A stretch of 64,000 nucleotides of DNA from NCBI GenBank assembly GCA_020161615.1, contig JAIUPD010000013.1:62001-126000 (forward strand), read 5' to 3'. Made by a program: the position numbers and the translations under genes. Below are positions 51,065 to 58,236 of this stretch, piece after piece. The DNA comes from Pseudomonadota bacterium. Lineage in GTDB: Bacteria; Pseudomonadota; Alphaproteobacteria; Rhodobacterales; Rhodobacteraceae. The stretch's first letter is position 1. Each line of letters begins with the position of its first letter. Below the pieces are notes generated by a model that saw only the letters and a list, made by a program, of their open reading frames with translations, was not told where the DNA came from and ran no database searches.

Positions 51065-52437
51065 GCGTCGAGAGCGTCATCTCCGGCCTGCGGTCCCTTC
51101 TGGGCGACCGCCTCGCCACCTCGAACGCGGTGCGCGACCACCACAGCCACGACAGTTCTTGGCACCCGGCGGCGCTGCCCGATGCCGTGGCCTTCCCCCG
51201 GACCGAGGCCGAGGTGCAGGCAATCGTCCGCCTCTGCGCCGAGCATGACGTGGCGGTCATCCCCTTCGGCGCGGGCTCGTCGATGGAGGGGCACACGATC
51301 CCCACCCGGGGCGGAGTCACCATCGACCTGCGCGACATGAACAAGGTGCTGGAGATCCGGCCCGAGGATGGCCTCGCCGTGGTGCAGGCGGGCGTCACCC
51401 GCAAGCAGCTCAACACCGAACTCAGGGCCACCGGTCTCATGTTCTCCGTCGATCCCGGCGCGGATGCCTCGCTCGGCGGCATGGCCTCGACACGGGGCTC
51501 GGGCACCATGGCTTATCGCTATGGCACGATGCGTGACAATGTGCTGGCGCTCAGGGTGGTGACGGCGGACGGGCAGGTGGTGAAGACCGGCAGCCGGGCG
51601 CGGAAATCCTCGACCGGCTACGACCTGACGCATCTCTTCGTGGGCGCCGAGGGGACGCTGGGCGTCATCACGGAACTCACCGTGCGGCTGCATCCGATCC
51701 CCGAGGCCGTGTCCTCGGCCATCTGCGCCTTCCCCGATGCGCAAAGCGCCGTGGCCTGCGTGATCGAGGCGGTGCAATACGGCCTGCCGATGGCGCGGGT
51801 CGAGTTCCTGGACGAGGTGGCGGTGTCGAACGTCAATTCCTATTCCGGGCTCACGCTCAGGGTCGCGCCGACGCTGCTGTTTGAATTCCACGGGACCGAG
51901 GCCTGGGCCGCCGAACAGGCGCAGATCGTCGAAAGCCTGGCGGAGGGCCATGGCGGCGCCGATTTCGTCTGGACCGCGGATGCCGAGGAGCGCGGGCGCC
52001 TCTGGCAGGCACGCCATGACCTCTATTGGGCGACCAAGGCGCGGCGCCCGGGGTGCGAGCTTTATACCGGCGACATCTGCGTGCCGATCTCGGAACTGGC
52101 GGGCCAGATCGAGGCGGCGCGCGCCGATATCGAGGCGAGTTTCCTGGAGGGGCAGATCATCGGCCATGTCGGCGACGGCAATTACCACGCCGGCTACCTG
52201 GTGATGCGCGACAGCCCCGAGGAGATGGCCGAGGCGGCGCGGTTGGCCGAACGGCTGGTCGAGCGGGCCCTGCAGGTCGGCGGCACCGCCAGCGGCGAGC
52301 ACGGGATCGGGCTGGCGAAACTGAAGTTCCTGAGGGCCGAACACGGCGATGCGGCGGTCGAGCTGATGAAGACGCTGAAGAGGGCGATGGATCCCAAGGG
52401 CATCCTGAACCCCGGCAAGCTCGGCCAGGCAGGCTAG
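51061..52437 (+). CDS. FAD-linked 2-hydroxyacid oxidoreductase (GlcD / D-lactate dehydrogenase-like)
   Basis: 458 residues from a GTG that overlaps the ThDP gene stop. The N-terminal FAD_binding_4 domain (about 35-215) has VIPFGAGSSMEGHTIPTRGGVTIDL and GADASLGGMASTRGSGTMAYRYGTMRDNVL; the C-terminal FAD-oxidase domain has HVGDGNYHAGYLV (about 364-376, metal-binding histidines) and GTASGEHGIGLAKLKFL. It oxidises a D-2-hydroxyacid to the 2-oxoacid. Usual length for the family is 455-480. The expected product is the type of substrate the coupled ThDP enzyme would use. Headless repeat copy E follows within 8 bases. Confidence 0.93.
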   Translation: MSVESVISGLRSLLGDRLATSNAVRDHHSHDSSWHPAALPDAVAFPRTEAEVQAIVRLCAEHDVAVIPFGAGSSMEGHTIPTRGGVTIDLRDMNKVLEIRPEDGLAVVQAGVTRKQLNTELRATGLMFSVDPGADASLGGMASTRGSGTMAYRYGTMRDNVLALRVVTADGQVVKTGSRARKSSTGYDLTHLFVGAEGTLGVITELTVRLHPIPEAVSSAICAFPDAQSAVACVIEAVQYGLPMARVEFLDEVAVSNVNSYSGLTLRVAPTLLFEFHGTEAWAAEQAQIVESLAEGHGGADFVWTADAEERGRLWQARHDLYWATKARRPGCELYTGDICVPISELAGQIEAARADIEASFLEGQIIGHVGDGNYHAGYLVMRDSPEEMAEAARLAERLVERALQVGGTASGEHGIGLAKLKFLRAEHGDAAVELMKTLKRAMDPKGILNPGKLGQAG

Positions 52438-52444
52438 GGCGGGG

Positions 52445-52509
52445 CAGGGGTTTCTCAAGGGGACCCGAGGGTCCCCTTGAGCGGGGGGCCGGGGGGCTGG
52501 CCCCCCGCA
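52445..52509 (+). repeat. dispersed palindromic repeat, copy E (headless)
   Basis: GGGGTTTC, then arms TCAAGGGGACCC (52455-52466) and GGGTCCCCTTGA (52469-52480), then GGGGGGCC / GGCCCCCC (52483-52506). It has the two-hairpin body of the other copies but not the AAATATCC head, and fills the gap between a plus- and a minus-strand operon. Confidence 0.7.
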
Positions 52510-52514
52510 CCCGC

Positions 52515-52898
52515 TCACTCCCGCTTTGTCGCCTCGGCCCTCAGCGCCGCCTCGGCCTTCCCCGCCAATCCCTCCAACACCGCTGCGCGCCCGAAGGCCT
52601 TCGCCGCCGCCGGTTTCTGCCGCATCCAGTCGGCCGTCACCATGGCGAGCTGCTGGTTCAGCCGCCGGCTCTGCGCCTCGGACCAGCGCCGATGCGCGAG
52701 TCTCGCGCCAACCAGCGCCGGGTCGCTGACGGCCTCGCCGGGGTCAAGCGGCGCCTCGACCGCCTTCAGCGCCTGCAACGCGCCCTGCAAGCGGGCGCGC
52801 GATTGCGCCACGGCGGCGAGTTTGGCCAGCTCCGCCTCGCGCTTCAGCGCCGCCAGGGCCGCCAGCCGCGCCAGCGCCTCGGCCCGCTTGCGGTCCAT
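52515..52898 (-). CDS. small helical protein of the flagellar operon (FliJ-like?)
   Basis: 127 residues, almost entirely alpha-helical and rich in Ala, Leu, Arg and Lys, with heptad-like spacing over about 1-60 and 70-127: a coiled coil of the size of FliJ-type chaperones. No sequence motif proves that link. Its ATG shares one base with the flhB stop (TGATG), so it is translated with FlhB and is likely part of the export machinery. It is the last gene of the operon. Confidence 0.75.
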   Translation of the reverse strand: MDRKRAEALARLAALAALKREAELAKLAAVAQSRARLQGALQALKAVEAPLDPGEAVSDPALVGARLAHRRWSEAQSRRLNQQLAMVTADWMRQKPAAAKAFGRAAVLEGLAGKAEAALRAEATKRE

Positions 52899-54007
52899 CA
52901 AGGCCTCCCCTTCGGCGGCGCCCCGCGTCGCAGGGCCTTGAGCCGCATCGCCTCGGCGAAGCGGATGGCGGCGGCGACGGGGGCGTAATGCTCGGGCGCG
53001 ATCTGGGCGCCCAGCTTGACGGTCGCATAAAGGGCCCGGGCGGTCGGCGGATCCGAATGGATCGGCACGCCGGCCTCCACCGCGGCCTCGCGGATCCGGG
53101 CCGCCACCTCGTCCACGCCCTTGGCGACGCAGACCGGCGCCCCCTCGACGCCGGGCGCCCATTTCAGCGCCACGGCGTAATGGGTGGGGTTGACGATCAC
53201 CACCGCCGCCTTCGGCACATCCGCCATCATCTGGCTGGTGGCATAAGACTGCGCCCGGGCGCGGCGGGCGCTTTTCAGATGCGGGTCGCCCTCGGCCTGT
53301 TTGTGATCCTCGCGCAGTTCCTGATGGCTCATGCGCTGGCGCCGCCGGTGGTCGAAGATCTGCCAGAGGTAATCGAGCCCCCCCAGCACCGCCATGATCA
53401 GGACGACGATGGCCATGAATTCGACCGTCAGATGCAGAAGCGCCAGCGTCGCCTGGCCGGGGCTTTGGCCGATCGTGTCCATGAGGTCGGGCAGGCGCGA
53501 CAACAGATAGACCCAGAGCAAGCCTGCATAGAGCGTGAGTTTCAGTGCCGATTTGGCGAATTCCACCAGGCCCGAGAGGCCGAACTTGTTCCTGGCGTTC
53601 GAGATGGGCGAGAGGCGCGAGAGCTTCGGCGCCAGTTTCTCGGGCGCGAAGACGATGCCACGCAGCGCGATCAGCACCGCCAGCGCCAAGAGGCCGGGGA
53701 TGGCCAGCGCCGGGGCCATGGCCAGGACCACGCCCTGCAGCAGCGCCCCGGTCATCGCCGTGCCGCCGCCCAGCATCTCGGGGCCTAGATCCTCGGCTCG
53801 GTCCAGCAGCGTCCTGCCCAGTTCGCCCAGCCGGGGCGGCACCCAGCCGCCCGGGAAAAGCGCCAGCGCCAGAAAGCCCGCCGTTGCCGCCGCCGCCGTG
53901 ACATCGGCGCTGCGCGGCAGGTCGCCCTTCTTGCGCGCCTCGTCCAGCTTGCGCGGTGTGGCCTCGTGCGGGCGGTCAGCGCCGTCGTCCTGACCGCCGC
54001 CGCTCAT
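52898..54007 (-). CDS. flhB: flagellar export protein FlhB
   Basis: 369 residues: charged N-terminus (HEATPRKLDEARKKGDLPRSADV), four membrane helices (about 38-210) and the cytoplasmic autocleavage domain with the NPTH motif at N273-H276 (VIVNPTHYAVALKW). Self-cleavage between N and P switches the export apparatus from rod/hook to filament substrates. The start overlaps the FliR stop (ATGA). In these bacteria fliP/fliQ lie elsewhere and are not in the window. Confidence 0.96.
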   Translation of the reverse strand: MSGGGQDDGADRPHEATPRKLDEARKKGDLPRSADVTAAAATAGFLALALFPGGWVPPRLGELGRTLLDRAEDLGPEMLGGGTAMTGALLQGVVLAMAPALAIPGLLALAVLIALRGIVFAPEKLAPKLSRLSPISNARNKFGLSGLVEFAKSALKLTLYAGLLWVYLLSRLPDLMDTIGQSPGQATLALLHLTVEFMAIVVLIMAVLGGLDYLWQIFDHRRRQRMSHQELREDHKQAEGDPHLKSARRARAQSYATSQMMADVPKAAVVIVNPTHYAVALKWAPGVEGAPVCVAKGVDEVAARIREAAVEAGVPIHSDPPTARALYATVKLGAQIAPEHYAPVAAAIRFAEAMRLKALRRGAPPKGRP

Positions 54008-54789
54008 GGTGCAACCGGGTTGTCGAGGACCGACAGGAACGCGGGCGCCCAGATGGCGAGCATCACCGGTGCGGACAGCATCAGCAGGACAAGGCCGCCC
54101 AGCGTCAGGGCCGGGGCCCCGACAAAGGCCACCATCAGCTGCGGCATGGCCCGGTTGATCGCGCCGAGCGCGAGGTTATAGAGCCCGGCGCCGATGACGA
54201 AGGGCGCGGCCAGCGAGAAGCTGAGGGCGAAGGCACGCGAGACCCGATCGACCCCCCATTGCGCGACCGCCTCGGGCGAGGGCCAGATCCCGGCCGGGAA
54301 CAGGTCGTAGGAGAGGACCAGGAGCTGCGCCAGACGTTCGGGGATGCCGCTCATCGCCGCCACGCAGAGCCCGGCCATGACCAGAAGCTGCGCCATCGCC
54401 GGTTGCGGATCGACCCCCGCGCCGCCGAAGGCCTGGGCGAGCGAGGTGGCTTGCGCGGCCTTGGTCCCGGCCATCATCAGCGCCAGGATCATCAGCCTGA
54501 GGCTCAGGCCCAGGATCAGCCCGACCAGCGTTTCCCCGCCCAGAAACAGCACCAGCCCCAAGGGATCGGGCGCGGGCAGCGGGATGCGGGGCGCGACCGC
54601 CGGGGCCACGACCAGCGTCATCGCCAGCGCCGCCACCAGCCGGATGCGGGCGGGCACGCTGCGCTCCCCCAGCACCGGGACCAGGGCGAAGACCGAGCCG
54701 ATCCGGGCGAAGACCAGCCCGCCGCCCGCCATCCAGGCCTGCACCTGGGCCGCGAGGGCGGTCAGCGCGGCGATCATCTCGGGCGTCAT
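54004..54789 (-). CDS. fliR: flagellar export protein FliR
   Basis: 261 residues from the ATG at 54789, about six membrane helices. Conserved FliR features: FARIGSVFALVPVLGERSVPARIRLVAALAMTLVVAP, GETLVGLILGLSLRLMILALMMAG and FALSFSLAAPFVIGAGLYNLALGAINRAMPQ. It is part of the export gate with FliP and FliQ. The start overlaps the FlhA stop (ATGA) and its stop overlaps flhB, so the three are coupled. Confidence 0.94.
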   Translation of the reverse strand: MTPEMIAALTALAAQVQAWMAGGGLVFARIGSVFALVPVLGERSVPARIRLVAALAMTLVVAPAVAPRIPLPAPDPLGLVLFLGGETLVGLILGLSLRLMILALMMAGTKAAQATSLAQAFGGAGVDPQPAMAQLLVMAGLCVAAMSGIPERLAQLLVLSYDLFPAGIWPSPEAVAQWGVDRVSRAFALSFSLAAPFVIGAGLYNLALGAINRAMPQLMVAFVGAPALTLGGLVLLMLSAPVMLAIWAPAFLSVLDNPVAP

Positions 54790-56864
54790 GCGGCGATCTG
54801 GCCGACCAGCGCGGGCCGGGCCTCCATGCCGATTTCCTCGAAGGACAGGACCGGGGCGGGCACGTCCCGCGCCGCCATCACCGTGCGCAGGAAGCGGCGG
54901 CGGCGAGCGGGCGAGACCAGCGCCGCCTGCGTGCCGTGTTCCGAGAGCGAGGAGAAGGTCTGCGCCAAGGCATTGGCCAGCTTGCCGAAATCGGCGGGGG
55001 GCAGGGCGATGTCGGTGCCGCCCCTCTCGCCCTCGATCTGGTAGCGGGTGAAGACATCCTCCCATTCCGGCGCCAGCTGCACCAGCGGCAGCGTGCCGTC
55101 CTGGCGCTTCAGCCCGGCGACCAATTGGAAGCCCATCCGCTGGCGCACGTGTTCGCAAATCGCCTCGGGCGAGAAATGCTGGACGCGCAGTTCGGCGATG
55201 GCCTCCAGGATCATCGGCAGGTTGCGGATCGAGACCCTTTCGTCCAGCAGAAGCCGCAGCACGGCTAGCAGCGTATCGACCGGCACCTTGTCGGGGATCA
55301 GCTCGTCAATCAGGCGGCGGTTCGCCTCGGCCCGGCGGGGGTCCGAGAGGTTGGTCATCTCGTCCAGCATCCGGCGCAGGCCCCGCAGCGTCAGCAGGCG
55401 GGCGAAATTGGCCTTCAGCACCTCCAGCAGATGCGTGGCCAGAACCTCGGCCGGGCCCACGACGGTGAGCCCGCCCAGCGCCGCCTCCTCCTCGTCCTCG
55501 GGCGCGATCCAGCGGGCGGGGGCGGCATAGACCGGCTCCTTCACGTCGATGCCCGAGGGGGCGCCCGCGCCGGCCCCGTCGGGCAGCAGCGCCAGCCGCC
55601 GGTCGGGCCGCAGCCGGTCGCGGCCCTGTTCGACGCCCTGGATGAGGATCGCGTATTCGCCGGGGTTCAGCGCCGGATCGTCGGTGAGCCGGATCTCGGG
55701 CAGGATCAGGCCCCAGTTGCGGGCGACATGGTTGCGCATGTTCATGATCCGCGCATCGAGCCCGGTCGCGGGGTCAAGCACCATCGGCACCAGATCCGGG
55801 GCGAAGGTCACATGCACCTCGTCAAGGTCGAGGACATCACCCAGCGAGGTGGGCTTCACCGCCTCGGGCGCGGGGGTCGCGGCCTTGTCGCGGGCTTTGG
55901 CCGCCCGGACGGCGAACCACGATGCCCCGGCCAGCAGGCCGGCCCCCGCGACGAAGGGCAGGAAGGGCAGGCCCGGCACCAGCGCAAAGACCAGCATCAG
56001 CGCCGCCACCGTGGCCAGCGCCGCCGGATAGCGGCCCAGCTGCGCCATCAGCGCGCTGTCGGTCGCGCCCTTGGCACCGCCCCGCGCCAGCAGCAGCGCC
56101 GCGGCGATGGAGATGATGACGGCGGGGATCTGGCTGACCAGCCCGTCACCCACGGTCAGGATCGCATAGGTCTCGAAGGCCTCGCCCATCGAGAGCCCGT
56201 GCACCAGCGTTCCCATGAGCAGGCCGACGACGATGTTCAGAAGCGTGATCAGGAGCCCTGCCACCGCGTCGCCCTTCACGAATTTCGACGCCCCGTCGAG
56301 CGAGCCGAAGAAGGTAGTCTCCGCCTGTTCCCGCTCGCGCCGCGCCTTGGCTTCGGCGTGGCTGATCGCGCCCGCCGACATGTCGGCGTCGATGGCCATC
56401 TGCTTGCCGGGCATGCCGTCGAGGGCGAAGCGCGCGCCGACCTCGGCCATGCGGCCCGCGCCCTTGGTGATGACGATGAAATTGACGATCAGAAGGACGC
56501 AGAAGACCACGACGCCCAGGAACACGCTGCCGCCCATGATGAAGCTGGCGAAGCCCTGAATGACGGCGCCCGCCGCCTGCGGCCCCGTATGCCCCTCGCC
56601 GATGATCAGCCGGGTGGAGGAGACGTTGAGCGAGAGCCGCAGCATGAGCGAGGCCAGCAGCACGGTGGGGAAGATAGAGAAATCCAGCGGCCGCTCGATG
56701 AAAAGCGTGATGGTGAACATCAGGATCGCCAGCGCGAAGGAAGCGGCGAGGCCGATGTCCAGCATCCACGACGGCATCGGCAGGATCATCATCACGATGA
56801 CCGCCATCAGGGCCATGGCCAGCAGGACGGTGGGCTGGAAGATGCGGGAGGCGGTCAGTTTCAC
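54786..56864 (-). CDS. flhA: flagellar export protein FlhA
   Basis: 692 residues from a GTG at 56864 that overlaps the stop of the lytic transglycosylase gene. N-terminal membrane part (about 1-310) with RPLDFSIFPTVLLASLMLRLSLNVSSTRLI and the FHIPEP-type loop GAGRMAEVGARFALDGMPGKQMAIDADMSAG; C-terminal cytoplasmic domain (about 335-690) that docks export substrates. Length matches the family. Confidence 0.96.
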   Translation of the reverse strand: MKLTASRIFQPTVLLAMALMAVIVMMILPMPSWMLDIGLAASFALAILMFTITLFIERPLDFSIFPTVLLASLMLRLSLNVSSTRLIIGEGHTGPQAAGAVIQGFASFIMGGSVFLGVVVFCVLLIVNFIVITKGAGRMAEVGARFALDGMPGKQMAIDADMSAGAISHAEAKARREREQAETTFFGSLDGASKFVKGDAVAGLLITLLNIVVGLLMGTLVHGLSMGEAFETYAILTVGDGLVSQIPAVIISIAAALLLARGGAKGATDSALMAQLGRYPAALATVAALMLVFALVPGLPFLPFVAGAGLLAGASWFAVRAAKARDKAATPAPEAVKPTSLGDVLDLDEVHVTFAPDLVPMVLDPATGLDARIMNMRNHVARNWGLILPEIRLTDDPALNPGEYAILIQGVEQGRDRLRPDRRLALLPDGAGAGAPSGIDVKEPVYAAPARWIAPEDEEEAALGGLTVVGPAEVLATHLLEVLKANFARLLTLRGLRRMLDEMTNLSDPRRAEANRRLIDELIPDKVPVDTLLAVLRLLLDERVSIRNLPMILEAIAELRVQHFSPEAICEHVRQRMGFQLVAGLKRQDGTLPLVQLAPEWEDVFTRYQIEGERGGTDIALPPADFGKLANALAQTFSSLSEHGTQAALVSPARRRRFLRTVMAARDVPAPVLSFEEIGMEARPALVGQIAA

Positions 56865-57520
56865 GGCAGGGCCTCGAACAGCGGTCGGGCGGAGGGCAGG
56901 GAGAGCGGCACCAGCGAGGCGCCCGAGGGCGCGCCGGCCAGGAGGGGAAAGGTATTGACCCGCTGCGGTTCCGGGGCGGGCGGGGGCGCCGCGTCGAGGC
57001 CCGCGCGGAGGCTGCGGAAACGGGCGCGGTAGCGGTCGGCATGGGCGGGGTTGCGCGAGTGATAGGCACCCGCCGCCCCCTCCCACGAGCCGAATTCGGC
57101 GTGGAGCGAGACCAGCAGACGCGCGGCGTAGCGGGCGGCGGTCAACGGATCCAGCAGATCCTCGGGCTGGCGGAAATGCTGGCCGTGCCAATGCCAGTTG
57201 ATCTGGAAACAGCCGAGGTCGAAGAGATCCTGCCCCCGGGCCAGCAGGGAACGGGCGAAGCGCGCCGCCTCTTCCCGCGTGTCGAACCAATGGCCGCGCC
57301 CCTCGGCATTGGCGGTCCAGGGCCAGGGGCGGCTGGTGCCGTCCCGGCTGCGCCCCGTTTCGGTCAGGGCGATGGCCAGCAGCACATCGACCGGCATGCC
57401 CGCCTCCCGCGCGGCGGTGACGGCGGCGGCTTCGCAAAGCTCCGGCCGCGCCGAGGCGGGCGCGGCGATGAGCGCGAGGGCCAGAAAGGCCGGGGGCAGG
57501 AGGGGGCGAGACTTCTTCAT
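56861..57520 (-). CDS. flagellum-linked lytic transglycosylase (SLT domain)
   Basis: 219 residues from the ATG at 57520, with a signal peptide (about 1-24, APASA). Goose-type SLT fold: catalytic glutamate E54 in IALTETGRS, then GCFQINWHWHG and ARLLVSLHAEFGSWEGAAGAYHSRN. The C-terminus (about 175-219) is proline-rich. It would locally cut peptidoglycan for rod or motor assembly, taking the place of FlgJ or SltF in other species. It begins the operon ahead of flhA; the frame extends upstream without similarity. Confidence 0.9.
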   Translation of the reverse strand: MKKSRPLLPPAFLALALIAAPASARPELCEAAAVTAAREAGMPVDVLLAIALTETGRSRDGTSRPWPWTANAEGRGHWFDTREEAARFARSLLARGQDLFDLGCFQINWHWHGQHFRQPEDLLDPLTAARYAARLLVSLHAEFGSWEGAAGAYHSRNPAHADRYRARFRSLRAGLDAAPPPAPEPQRVNTFPLLAGAPSGASLVPLSLPSARPLFEALP

Positions 57521-57823
57521 CGCGGGCAGCCGGTTCCACCGGAAAGGACGGCCGAGCCTAGCGCGCACAAGGTTGACGAAGCGTTGACGCTGATCCGGGT
57601 CATCCCCGCGCCGATAGCGCCCCCATGCGCCGAAACCTCAGCAAAAGCCCGAATTCCGGCCCTTCAACCGTCTTGCGCGACGATTTGGAATCAGGCATGA
57701 AAAACAACGCGACGTTATCTCTATCGACCTGTTCGGCCCGCAAAGGCATTCTGCGCTCGATCCCGATTTGACTGAGCCGGGCTGCCGCATAGTGTGGGCA
57801 GCGCTACGACAGGAGTGTTCACG
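57521..57823. other. 303-base intergenic region ahead of cspA
   Basis: Divergent spacer between the flagellar operon and the cold-shock gene. The half near cspA contains an AT-richer patch (57689-57716) and AGGAG (57811-57815). Such genes have long 5' leaders, so part of this is probably transcribed mRNA leader. I see no gene, palindrome or repeat here. Confidence 0.6.
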
Positions 57824-58030
57824 ATGGCTACCGGCACCGTGAAATGGTTCAACGCCACCAAGGGCTACGGCTTCATCCAGCCCGACGGTGGTTCCAAGGA
57901 CGTTTTCGTTCACATCAGCGCCGTCGAGCGTTCGGGCCTGCAGAGCCTGAAGGACGGCCAGAAGGTCACCTTCGACCTGCAAACCAGCCGCGACGGCCGT
58001 GAGTCGGCCTCGAACCTCGCGCTGGCCTGA
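57824..58030 (+). CDS. cold-shock protein (CspA family)
   Basis: 68 residues, one OB-fold. The RNA-binding motifs [11 protein letters not shown] (RNP1-like) and VFVHISAVE (RNP2) are intact, after the typical start [15 protein letters not shown]. It acts as an RNA chaperone. AGGAG precedes the ATG by eight bases. A strong intrinsic terminator follows, so it is monocistronic. Confidence 0.96.
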   Translation: MATGTVKWFNATKGYGFIQPDGGSKDVFVHISAVERSGLQSLKDGQKVTFDLQTSRDGRESASNLALA

Positions 58031-58055
58031 GGCGTTTTGCCACAGTGAAATTCGG

Positions 58056-58082
58056 ACGGGCGACCCAGGGGTCGCCCGTTTT
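58056..58082 (+). terminator. intrinsic terminator of cspA
   Basis: Arms ACGGGCGACC (58056-58065) and GGTCGCCCGT (58070-58079), four-base loop, then TTTT, 25 bases behind the cold-shock gene. Confidence 0.92.
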
Positions 58083-58236
58083 CGTTGCGGCTGTCGAATC
58101 CGGTCATTCCGCGTCCGGTTTCGCTTGACTTCACGGCCCCATTTTCAATTTTAGGGCCGCGGGCCGAAGGGCCCGTTTCGCACACCGGCCCTTCCGTCCG
58201 ATCCCGGGCGGGCCGCCCTCGGACAAAGGAACCGAC

